NCBI RefSeq assembly: GCF_027943255.1
Contig: NC_072896.1
Coordinates: forward strand, 45,286,501 to 45,350,500
Length of the DNA: 64,000 nucleotides
Source: Anastrepha obliqua
Taxonomy: Eukaryota; Arthropoda; Insecta; Diptera; Tephritidae
Direction of reading: 5' to 3'
A program made the position numbers and the translations under genes. Position 1 is the first letter of the stretch, and each line of letters starts with the position of its first letter. Below, piece after piece: positions 21,269-31,918 of this stretch. The notes beneath the pieces were generated by a model that saw only the letters and a program-made list of their open reading frames with translations, was not told where the DNA came from and made no database searches.

Positions 21269-23812
21269 AATATTTCATTAGTACCTTCATTACTAAAGCT
21301 AATTTTATTATGTTAAATTACTTTAATTCATGTAAATAAGTAAAACTAAAAGTAAATTTTTCTAACACCAAACCTAATTTTACAATGTAAATATTAAAAT
21401 AAATAACTAAAACTTAACGTAATTTTATAATGTAAATAGTAAACTAAAATAAATGGCTGTACGTAAATAGAACAAACTAAAACTTTGAAAAAATTAATAA
21501 TTTTTTTAATACTTGAAATATATGTTATTAAGTTAAAAACCTTCCTATTAAATTAGATGTCATATTGGGCAAAGAAATAACATTTAAATACTAATGCTCT
21601 CTTGAATTAACTTTCGATTTTAAACTAATGCAAAAACAAAAATACATTTCTCATTAAATTATTATATATTGTATTACTTTTCTTTAGAAACTAAAAATTA
21701 ACTAAATAAATATTAAAATTATTCATTAAATAAATAATATGCAATAAATAACCATTTATATTAGTAATTTTGAAGGATTATTGTATATGCATAGGATCCG
21801 TAAGTATTACCTAAAAAATTACCCAGTTGAAGAGATTCTGTTAGCTACATGTTAACAACAACATTCATGAGTTCAGAAGGTTTTGTTCACTACATGTTAC
21901 TACATCATTTACAACTTGAATGTCAATTAGAGCAGCACAGCAGTATATGAGAAATTTCTGTTAGTGCGAGGGAATAAAAGCATCACACGTATAGACTGGA
22001 AGTAGGCAGCAAGTGCACGGCGTAGAACATAAAATACTATAAAGCTCACAACTTCACAAGTGAACGATACCCACAGATAGTTGGTTTGCAGGGTCTGTGG
22101 CAAGGCGAATTTATTACAGGTGACAGCAAATACATATAAGTAAAACCCTACATGTATTTGTTGTTGCGTTTGGTCCAAGCGTCACGTCAAAATCAGCTGT
22201 TCATTTGCAGTGTGATTTACTTGTGAAACGTACGCTGGAAATAGTCACAAAATAAAAAAGTCGCCACATTTCCCACAGTTCACTGAAGATTTCGTATGTA
22301 GCTTATGTGCAAGAAAGGATTTATTATGTGTGAATTGTAAGTTCTTGTGGAAATGAAAGAAATCATTTGAGTTTGCGGTATTTTAATTATTAATACATAC
22401 TTATTTCAGAATTTGCCACGGGCATGCATAAGGTGAAATTGAATGTAGAGAGTGAAGTTTGGACGCGGAAAAGTTTAAAATAGAGAAACATAACGCAAAA
22501 AAACTTCGAAACAAGGGCAAAATTAAAGTCTCACTGCGTACAGAGAGGAATGTATGTATGTAATATTGAGCTCGATTGTATTTGTATCACATTTTTAATT
22601 TGCAATTTTTACATGTGTAATTCTATATCCTCATAGGATATTGATGGCTATCAGAAATCCACCTTGGCTGCTAATGACTATGATGACTTCATACTAAATA
22701 CTGTTGAGATGCGCCTACCATATTGCATAAAAATGTTTGTTGCGTGTTTTTTGTGGAAAATCGATCGCAATGATTGACATCTAAAACTGAACACTTAAAA
22801 ATTCTGGATAACAAATTTGTAACATGATTGTGATTCATTTTGTATAATTCAACTTTATTGATTTTATAGCCTGTATTTAGACCATAAATTCATGATCATT
22901 GAAAAATTGATTAAAAATAAGGTATTTAATTTAATTAAATTTATATAATTTTATTTCATCTATTTGGATATTTTATTTGCTGTGCGCTGTGTGGTATCGT
23001 CCTCTAAATTTGTGAGCTCCTATGATATAAAAAACAAATTATTATTATATAATTTTTTTTTTTATTTGAAAATTGGAAAAGTAATGAATTACAATCACAA
23101 TGAATTAAATCATAATTTTATACATACTTATATGGCGTCTCAAAATTTTGTTCAACGTTAGATATTTTTTCACCACTTACCCTAATTGTTCAAAATCTTC
23201 CACTGGAATCGGTAGCATGTCATTTGATGTACTTGCGCGAAGGGGTGCAGGTTTGGGAATGGCTTTTGGCAACAATCGTACGGTTTGTCCCGTGTGGGCA
23301 ATATCCGCCTGTGCAAAATGGTCTACATACTAACGTCTTTCCATCGTAGATCCATTCGACACGAATTGATCCATTGTTGCCGTTTTCCTTCCTCAGCGGG
23401 AACTGAAAAAAAGGTCCTTTGCTCTTTTTAACCACTTTTGCACATATTTTACACTTTTTCATTTTGGTATACTATATATTATTTTAATATTGATATCAAT
23501 TTAAATTTAAAAATTGCAACGTACAATCGCAAATGTAAACACACGAATGTAAACATACCAATACATACAAACAAAGCATATCATTTTGACGTAAGCCATA
23601 CCTACGGCGAAAAATTCAGCTGGGTGAATGCTGTCACCTCAATAAATCCACCTTGGTCTGTGGTATAGGACACAATTTTTTTGTATTTCCATTTTTTTTT
23701 TGTGGGCATTTTCAATCAGTTCTTTATTTAGTTTTCTGATTGTAAAGAATATTCTTGCCTTGAAAAATATTTTTTTTTTAGTTTAATGTCGCAATGAATA
23801 TTTGAAGTTTGC
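21269..23812. other. AT-rich stretch, little recognised
   Basis: 21300-22000 is low-complexity AT. Splice-like exon boundaries near 22335 and 22410 do not assemble into a known domain. A small minus-strand frame at 23220-23462 starts MKKCKICAKVVKKSKGPFFQ and could be the first part of a THAP-like C2CH finger (C..C ... FF.FP) but lacks a clear continuation. Confidence 0.35.
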
Positions 23813-25740
23813 TCAATGTGCTCTTATACAAAATTGTTGGATTGCTGAAATTTTATGAGTTATTGTCAAATCCTTGGAGGTGCACAACAATAAACCAAAA
23901 ATTATTTCTTTCTTCACAGCTTTCCCTTTTAGCATGAACTCTTGGTCCGGAAAGTGGTTACGGAGTATTTCCAGCATATGAGGCACGTCAGCAAATACAA
24001 AGATTTGCTGCTCATAAAAAACCAACCTATGGTAACGTCATATGTTACAAAATGTTAAATAAATTACGTAAAGTGTATATTTCGTTAAACATACACCACG
24101 GTTATATTCATTTATTCCGAGCTCGTTCAGGAGGGACCTGTTTGTGTCACCAAGATCGCACATAATCGCTGCAACGTTGTACTCGCAGTCTTTTGATTTT
24201 TGCAAAATATTAAAAAATACGTTCTTCGTCATTTTACAGTTGAAGTCGTGGAAAACCAGCTGCTTTCATTTAGACAAAAGTCCTAAAGAAGACAGTTAAT
24301 AAATTATACAAATTTACATGTACCTTATTAAATGTTTATTGCAAAATGTCCACCTCTGAGCATCGCCATTTTGTGCAAATGGGCAGGTTCTAGTGTAGAG
24401 TCCGTAGAAGAGTCATAACAATAAGTATGCCTGATCGTCATTTCGTCGAAACTCAAAGACACACCTTTTGCAGAGTACCCATTTCCATAGAGGCTTTTAA
24501 CAATTTAATTGCATGCTTAATCCTACCGCTTTATATGTCGATTCTTTGTGCTCATTTCTGCTTAGAGATCTAAGATATTATTCTTTAATAAGCGTGAGGA
24601 TACTTTGTTACGTGATAATAATTAAAAGTTAATAATAAAAGCTTTACAAACTTTCAATGATTCGATATTCAAAAAGGTGTGTGTGATTTGCATTTAAAAG
24701 AATGGAAAAAAGTTTAAAGTTGATACACCGTCAATTTTAATATTTTTCAATATATTTCGCTAAGTATTGAAAATAGGCAAAAATTTCGTTTGTAGAAATT
24801 TTCACACATAAATAACTTAACAAGGTTGGTATACAATTGTTTTTGTAATTTCTTTGCAACTATGTCAGAATTTTATTCATTTGAAAGAATTTTGAAGGAC
24901 GTGTGGCAGAATTCGCGCCCAAAATTTTGACATGACTCCATATAAACATTTGATTGCCTTTATATGAGGCAACTTTCCCGCATAGGCCGAAATAGAAATT
25001 TCAAAAAAGTGTTTTTAATCCAACCTAATGTTTATATAGCCTTATTGCTTTTAAAAACTTACAATTCTGATTCTCTGATTCCAGCTCCTCAACTTCCCGC
25101 AAACTGCTGTCGTAGTAGAAAACTTTGCTAAATGTTGAAGCCACGGGCATTTTGGATAAATTTGCCTCCATAAAGCTATTTTCCTTATTCGCATTGTCTA
25201 TAAAAACATACCTAGAAACAAATGTATTTCGAAACTGGTTTGTAAATTGAAATTGTTACCTTCGTTGGCGGCGAAAGTTGCACTCTGCTGAAGTAAGTCG
25301 CAAACGATTTTATTACTTTCTTTATTTTGAACGTTTTCGGCATACTGGGGGCCCACATCCTCTGTGTAAATAGTGGGCACAGCACCACGCTTCAAAAGGC
25401 GGTTTTTTAGCAAATCCTAAGGCGTTTGAAAAAACCGTATTAAACTCAATTATTTCAAAACTACACATTATATAAATACATTAGCCATTTCGAACTTTAG
25501 GTTGTTTTCAATGCTAGCACTAGTAAAATGCTTCATATATACATACATATGAAGCTCGTTTTGGGATTGCATGCATTTCCTCGCCGGCAGAGGATTTCAT
25601 AATTCCAATTTGTTTAACCCTGAAATGGATTCTGCATTTGAAGAAAAAGCGTTTTATTTCGTGAAAGAGTTCCACTTCTGTTTCTCTCAAGCAAGCGCTG
25701 TTTAAGGTTTCGACAATGAACTATTTAAAGCGCATTAAGA
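23813..25740 (-). pseudogene. P/THAP9-like transposase relic, family 1
   Basis: Read 5' to 3' on the minus strand: a THAP C-terminal part (KHFTSASIENNLKFEMAN; then LLKRGAVPTIY at 25198-25413, matching the THAP end signature AVPTIF), a coiled-coil exon at about 25060-25180 (SSLREVEELESENQN), the first catalytic region at about 24350-24500 (SLSFDEMTIRH), the second at 24100-24232 (AAIMCDLGDTNRSLLNELGI), and FADVPHMLEILRNHFPDQEF ending near 23813. The order is that of P-element transposase: THAP, zipper, RNase H-like domain. Introns and stops separate the pieces and the C-terminus is absent. Confidence 0.7.
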
Positions 25741-26480
25741 TTGTGGAATACGGACTCTAAATTTTTAATTTTGCTTAAAAAGAGCGCTGTTGGTTTTTTC
25801 AAGAATCCTTTCGAAGCCCGATCCAGCCAAGTAAAGGACTGTTCCGTACATTCATGCTATTCAAGGTGCAGCTTCTTGATGATGTATCCAGAAATATGCT
25901 CTAGCGCGTCTTCCTGAATAGCTCAACAATCATACGGATGTGATGTGACAAGTGCTTCAATAGCTGGATCCATTTCTACATCAGGCTCCTCATCTGCAGC
26001 AAGTTCGCCTGAGTAGGGGTTTCCGTGGGAATCAAGAATCAACCACTCAGTTCTGTCGCCTGCAACATTGTCAGTGTTTTGCAAAAGCTCAGTATTCCGT
26101 GTTGTATAAAAGTTATTGAAGGGAGCGTGTCATTATTCTGTATTACAAAATTCTGTAAACTGCAAAAAAAATAATTAAAGTAAAATTCTGCTTTTTTAAA
26201 ATTCTGCTTTCTAAAATTCTGCTTTCTAAAATTCTGCTTTTTCAAAATTCTGCATGTTTAATGCGAAAAATTCTGCTTTATTGAAGTGTTGTGATTTTCG
26301 TCATACAAGAAATAACAAAATAAACATTTATTCCATAAATATACATATGTATATGTTTAAGCGATAACAATATTTTAGTTTAGCCAATTACAATATTTTT
26401 TGGAATTCTTTTTAAATATGTAGTGTGACGTAATTCATTTCTTTTCTTAATAATTTTTCGCAGCTGTTTGTTTTTTTTAA

Positions 26481-26915
26481 TTATTTTGCTCTTTTTCTAA
26501 CTCTTTCTCCATTTTCTTTTCTTGATATTTGAGTTTTCGCTAAAATAAGTTCCTTTTGCAAACTTAGCAAAAGATGGTAAAATTGCGAGTTTCTTCTTCC
26601 AACAATAACTTTCAGCCGCCGATGCAACGTTTCAATATTGTTTTGTGTTCTAGGAAACGTTTCTGTTTGCGATGCATTATGGTCATGCACTGACCAAAAC
26701 TCGGGAGAATATTTGGAATTATTATTATTTATATCAATATAATTTTTATCAAACCAAACTAGTAAATTTTTTACACTTTCATCATCGTAGTTATTAAGTA
26801 ATGTTTCAAAGTAATTCGGTATTTCGCTTGGCGGTACGAAAGCTAAGCTTTTAATCATTCGAATTTGCAGTGCGAATTCCACCGAAGTCCCATATTTTTG
26901 GGCCAATCTATACAT
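26481..26915 (-). pseudogene. MULE transposase C-terminal fragment
   Basis: A 144-residue frame: VEFALQIRMIKSLAFVPPSE, PNYFETLLNNYDD, VWFDKNYID, YSPEFWSVHDHNASQTETFP, RTQNNIETLHRRLKVIVGRR, then a helical tail with LSLQKELILAKTQ. The F....W.......RT.N..E.WHR pattern is the C-terminal part of insect MULE transposases; the catalytic DDE core is missing upstream. Open to its stop, but an internal fragment of a larger protein. Confidence 0.65.
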
Positions 26916-27354
26916 AAAAGGAACATATTATTACTTAGTATACATACACAACCATAAAATAGGCTTTAATTACCTCTCCTTTTGAACCTTTCGCCGTATT
27001 AGTTGTCCAAAATGGAACAAACAGCGCGTAAATAAGTATTTGGGAAATACCCATCAACACCCAACAATTCCTTATTTTTGTTTGTTTTCAAAATTCTTAT
27101 TTCGCACATTTTTATCAATATAATATTAAACCAAGCTCTTTCACAAAAAGTCAGCACTTAACAGAAGGTAAACAAACAATATAAGAACCGTTGTAGACAG
27201 GTGTGGTGAAATTGTAATTCCTCATTTGTGATAGAAGTTCTCATCTCCAGGTAATATTTGATTACAAACATATGTACATACCAATGTATAGCTGTTGTCA
27301 ACTATAATTAATGTAGGTATGTACATATTTTTCATACGAAATACTGTAAATTAA

Positions 27355-27560
27355 CGTAACAAAATTCTGCAGTGACAAAATTCTGCAGTGACAAAATTCT
27401 GTATTTACAGAATTCTGTATTTACAAAATTCTGTAAAAACAAAATTCTGTACTGTCTTAAAAAAATTCTGTATTGACAAAATTGTGTATTGACGAAATTC
27501 TGTACTGACAAAATTCTGTATTAACAAAATTCTGTATTGAAAAAATTTTGTGTTGACAAA
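27355..27560 (+). repeat. Subterminal array of about 16-bp AAAATTCTG units
   Basis: About a dozen units of the form acaaaattctgtattg with small variants. Matching arrays occur near the other end (26145-26270) and in MULE copy 2 (40095-40240, 40705-40815). Confidence 0.85.
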
Positions 27561-27564
27561 AGTC

Positions 27565-27712
27565 AACGAAAAAAGGAGTTCTACGCAAAAATACGGTGGA
27601 TTGCGTAGCCGGAGCTGGACTGATGAGGGTTATTTTTTTTGAAGCGCGGCCGAAGGCCGCCCACGCGAAAAGGAGTTCAACGCAAAAATACGGTGGATTC
27701 TATCGAAACTGA
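27565..27712. repeat. GC-rich hairpin repeat, copy 1
   Basis: Unit: ggagttctacgcaaaaatac, ggtggattgcgtag, a T run, then the perfect hairpin GCGGCCGAAGGCCGC (27646-27660), followed by a second ggagttcaacgcaaaaatac. Related copies at about 28830-28965 (degenerate) and 40366-40505 (inverted, in MULE copy 2). Confidence 0.7.
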
Positions 27713-28829
27713 AGAAAAATTTCAGAATTTTAGAAAGCAGAATTTTAAAAAAGCAGAATTTTAAAAAGCAGAATTTTGTTTTTAGAATTTTGTACATACA
27801 GAATTTCGACACCAACCCGTTATTGAAGTTGATATTTAAAATTCAAAGTGACATTAAATATTTTACCTAAGATGTACTTTCGCAGTCTGTATTTGAATTC
27901 TTGTGTAAATGAATTATCGTTCTTTCCAAAGTCTACGATCGGTAGGTCCCATGTCGGATACGATCGCTACCACTCGAAAACCTGTGCTTTGAATTGCTAA
28001 AATGATAGAACTTTGAATGTCCTTAGTCATTTGACAATCATAATCAAAAAATACAGATCCAAGATTTCCGCAACCCACATGCCATTACAACTTGCACCTA
28101 ATTTGCAGGCTTTCTGACATAATCTTCTAACTGGTCACACTCATATGCTTCGATTACTTTCATTTCGTCAAAAGCAATAACACACATTTTGTCATCATTA
28201 CTTGGTTCAAACCATACAGTCGATTGACGCACTTAAAATACCTTCGCTTACATCTCTTTTGCGATACCATCGTTGCAATGTGGAAACATGGGGAAGCGGA
28301 AACCTCTTTTCGTACAAATGAGTGTACGACCTTGGTCCTGCTGCATGTAAGCATATAGTATTCGAAATGCCCTTCCGTGATCATTGCAATTTTTTCGCTA
28401 TTATGAAAAGATACTTATACAATTGGAAATTTGTATTCTATCCGAACAAAAGAAGGAGAAGCTTAAACCTACTGGGTGTGACCATTTTTAGCTCCGACTC
28501 CATGCACTACCCCCCACTTGTTTTGAGAGAAATATTACGAATTTTCCAATGAAATTCACAGGAGATGTTGATTTCGTGCTTATTTTGCTAAAAATAGCAC
28601 CAACACTATTCAGTTAATAATAGTTTTTAAGTTATTTGTTGATAAAATTTGTCTTTTACCTTCTCCAAAATTTTGATACAATAAGTGCACTTATCACATT
28701 TATTTTAAGAAATATTCAAACTATTATACATTAACATACACACACGTTTTTAACTCTTTTTATTGATATATACCATAAATTAACAATTTAAATTGCATTT
28801 ATAACTTGCAACCACTTGACGCGCCTACG

Positions 28830-28965
28830 CAGAAGAAAGTTTTACGCAAAAATACTGTGGACAGCATAGACGGTCTAGTATCCGGTTATTTTATTTATTT
28901 ATTTTTTTAAGCGCCGTCGAAGGCCGCCTACGCAGAAAGTAGTTTTACACAAAAACACTAAAATT
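28830..28965. repeat. GC-rich hairpin repeat, degenerate copy
   Basis: gttttacgcaaaaatactgt, ggttatttta, gcgccgtcgaaggccgcc and a second ttacacaaaaacact: same order as 27565-27712 but diverged, and outside a MULE. Confidence 0.6.
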
Positions 28966-29148
28966 TCTCCCATCCTACTCGAATTTCTCCTATCGTACCT
29001 ACTGGGAATGCACCCCTACATCTTCGAAAAACGGTAATTTTTACTTTCATTTTGTTTTGCATTTTCGTGTTTTCCATTTACCGTTGCCATTTAAAACGTG
29101 TTGAAAGTTTTCGATTAAGTGATTAAGATTATATTTAATAAAACAAAA

Positions 29149-30242
29149 TGAGTCAAGTGGAGCAGGTAATTTATTTTTTATAAAACATATATATATTGTA
29201 TTATATTAATATACTTTTTAGATGAAAATATACCTTCCACAAGCAGTGGAAGTACTTTGCAAGAAGCAGCAATTTCCAAAAGCAATACTCTCACTGCTGC
29301 TGAAATAAAGCGGCGATGGAATTTTGCTAAGGTGATAAGGAGATTGGGGATAACGGAACAGTGCGTCCAATTTGCGGAGGATAACGGCCTCATTCTGCGG
29401 TCGAAATTGAGTAAAAAACATAAGACACAGATGTCACTGCATATGAGGGGCAACAGCTCACTGGGCATTTTTCGGTGCAGAAAACCGTCATGCCGAACTA
29501 AATCTGGGGTGTCTAGAGCGAGCGGGACTTGGTTTGAAAATGTCAAGATTTCGCTCCCCCATATTTTTCACATTATGTATGGGTATGCACATCACTGGTC
29601 GAATGCCATGACTAGAGAGGAAAATTTCGTCGAGGGCTCCTGCTTGTCTAACGAAACAATAACTGACTGGTACAGTTATTGCCGTGAGGCTGTGGTAACA
29701 TATCAGGTTGACAAGCAGGAGTCCAAAGGAAAAATAGGAGCACCGGGTAAAATCGTGCAAATAGACGAAAGCAAATTCGGCAAAAGAAATTATAATAAAG
29801 GTAAATTTTGTATGCCTGCAATATAAAACATTTTATTAATTAAAATATTTCTGTTGTTAATTTAGGGAGAAGAGTGGAAGGCCATTGGGTTCTCGGTATG
29901 ATAGAGAACGGCAGCGAAGATTTAAGGCTGGAGGTATGTCCGGATAACGTACGTTCGGCAGAGGTGTTCATACCTTTGATTAAAAAGCATGTTGCGGAAG
30001 GCACAACAATCCACACGGATTATTGGAAAGCATACGACTGCCTTCGCGATAATGGGTATGAGCACCTAAAAGTAAACCACAGCGACCCGGACAATCCGTT
30101 TGTGTCGAGCGATGGGATTCATACGCAGAGGATAGAATCTCAATGGAGGGTGGTAAAACGTTCCTTTCAAAAGGATAACTACAACAACCCAAGCAACTTC
30201 GCGGATTATTGTAGAGTATCTTTGGCGCAAGTCAATAATTAA
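29149..30242 (+). CDS. Merlin transposase (ISXO2/IS1016-like DDE)
   Basis: Main exons 29221..29802 and 29865..30242, joined across a 62-bp GT..AG intron with matching phase (FGKRNYNKG into RRVEGHWVLGMI). A short 5' exon ending at CAG|GTAATT (about 29149-29166) is likely but its phase is unclear. Domains: N-terminal helical part (SLGIFRCRKPSCRTKSGVSR, with C....C as in the zinc-binding region of IS1595-type proteins), then the nuclease: VQIDESKFGK (first Asp), GTTIHTDYWKAYD (second), and QRIESQWRVVKRSF (Glu). The frame is open from 29257 to the stop at 30240-30242 apart from the intron, about 315 residues, near full family length. The start codon is not certain. TIRs were not identified. Confidence 0.8.
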
Positions 30243-31143
30243 AAATCACGATGATCCTTTTGAAAAGCTGATTGATGTCATCAAATACAGTTACAGACCA
30301 TAACATTCTGTCTTTTTATTCATTTATTCTTTTACAGTATTTACATATTTCTTGCTTCTTAGGTTTCGTTTAAGTAAAGTTAAAATTTTTTAACTATTCT
30401 CTTTTATATATATGTATATATTTAATATATAAAAAAGAATATATATAATATATTCATAATATAGTGAAAATTTGGAATTAAAAATCGCGCGATTTTTTAT
30501 TCTAAATTTTCGCTTGCGGCGCTATTTTTTTCTTGTTTTTTTTTTAATACATATATGTATGTATATATATGCATATATCATACATTCATTCCTTTTTTTT
30601 TAATTTTACATGCAAATTGCACTCGTATATAAATTGAATGGCTTATCTTGCCAGCAGAACTCGGCGCACTTTCATGCCAAGGCCAACTACTAGAGAAAGC
30701 ACTTAAAATTTTTTTTTAGATTGCTCTGAGTTACAAGCAATAACGAAACTTAACTCAGAGCGGAGCAAAACAGTTGATGCCGCGTTTTGCACTATCTGCT
30801 CTACCACTGAGAGTATTGGGTAGAACAAAAATGAAAACTAAGAAATAGCGGATCTATTTCAATTCCTGTGTAAAATACGAGCTGCTCACCACAAATCGCT
30901 CAAATTTTTATTGTAATTGCAATGTTTTTCAAAGCATCTCGCCTAAAAGTATGCATTGAAAAATTATAATACTTCTCAGCTGTTTTGTTCAACGCTTAGC
31001 ACAAATTAGTAGATTCATAGAAATTTTACTAGAAGCTAATGTGTATATTCAATAATTTTTGGGACATTTTTTTTTATAGAATTTTTTGCTCATAACGATT
31101 TGATCCCACCGTAATATGAGTTTTTTGACCAGTATTATAATAT
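30243..31143. other. Spacer with a tRNA-like A box and an 11-bp inverted repeat
   Basis: 30410-30600 is low-complexity AT. 30723-30733 and 30751-30761 form a perfect inverted repeat (GCTCTGAGTTA). On the minus strand at about 30790-30820, CTCAGTGGTAGAGC resembles a tRNA D-arm/A box, but no B box follows. At 30935-30980 is a unit related to the 11350-11500 repeat. Confidence 0.4.
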
Positions 31144-31918
31144 TTGCATGACGCATGATTCAATTATAGAAGGTTAGGTAAATAAGCAGCTTCCTCGCTC
31201 CCTCTTGACAAATCGGCTCCCTTATTTGAAAACGTGTTGCTTCTTTACAAAAAAAGTCCATATTTCACAAAAAAAAATTGAATTGTAAAAACTAAACTTT
31301 TGGTGGTCGGCACACTGTTTCCATTTTTGACACGTTGCTTTATTCATATCTGTTAAAAACCGTTTATTTAATTGGAAACATTCAAGTAAGTAAATTCGTA
31401 ATCGTAAATAAATTGTGTTTAAAAGTTTTTATTTGCAGGTGTTCATATACGCGCAAGTGCAGTATTTCGAAATAACAATTATAGAATTCCAGCATCGTAT
31501 ACCTGTAAATATACATACATAAGTTATAACATTGTATTTGCAAGTTATCTATTTCTAATAGTTTTGATTTGCAGATTTTTGATTTCTGAGCAAATTCAGC
31601 ATTTCTGCACCTGCACCCCCGTGTCTAATATTCGCACGCGTTTTGTATCTTCAAATACTCGTAAGTTATAATATTGTATTTGTAAATTATCTATTTCTAA
31701 TACTTTTTGGAGAACAATTATAAAGGGTTTTCCAATAAGAGTTGTTATTTTGATATTCAAAGAAAAATGTTATTTTTTAATGTAAATGATCGGATCTTTA
31801 TTTCAGTTTAAAGATTATTATATGTATTTTTTGTTAATAATTCGCGTAAAAACACATTCAATTAAAAATATGGCTTGCAACAATTTTCAACTTTTGGTTG
31901 AAATATTTAAATAAGATT

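Larger units (their letters stand above)
26121..27818. mobile_element. MULE (Mutator-like) element, copy 1
   Basis: Flanked by a perfect 9-bp duplication GTTATTGAA (26112-26120 and 27819-27827), the length expected for Mutator-like elements. Ends: left GGGAGCGTGTCATTATTCTG, right (reverse complement) GGGTTGGTGTCGAAATTCTG. Both subterminal zones are arrays of AAAATTCTG-core repeats (26145-26270; 27355-27560 and 27715-27800). It carries a MULE-like transposase C-terminal fragment and a GC-rich hairpin repeat, and lies in the last intron of a P-like relic. Confidence 0.82.
25740..28560 (-). pseudogene. P/THAP9-like transposase relic, family 2, split by a MULE
   Basis: 5' to 3' on the minus strand: an HTH-type segment (TLICTKRGFRFPMFPHCNDG, about 28250-28320), CVIAFDEMKVIEAYECDQL with the first catalytic Asp (about 28110-28190), STGFRVVAIVSDMGPTDRRL with the second (about 27940-28000), then a deletion to FKYRLRKYILG and a GT donor at about 27868. 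After the MULE (26121-27818) the last exon resumes: VAGDRTEWLILDSHGNPYSG, EDALEHISGYIIKKLHLE, SFTWLDRASKGFLKKPT, ending near 25750. In-frame stops are present. It sits head-to-tail with the family 1 relic. Confidence 0.72.

Noticed and set aside
23220..23462. THAP-domain gene start
   Set aside because: C..C and FF.FP are suggestive, but the W, C..H and AVPTIF signatures do not follow in order; left as a note only.
26145..27560. CRISPR-like array from evenly spaced AAAATTCTG units
   Set aside because: Units are short, degenerate, nearly contiguous, in a eukaryotic MULE with TSDs; there are no distinct spacers.
27600..27712. CTGATGAG followed by GCGAAA looked like a hammerhead ribozyme core
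   Set aside because: No sequence 5' of the possible cleavage site pairs with the bases after GAAA (stem III), and the related copy at 28830 lacks CTGATGAG.
31153..31211. Possible Harbinger or hAT end
   Set aside because: The CATGAT start, 8-bp TGCATGAC duplication and enclosed P-type transposase fit a P element better.
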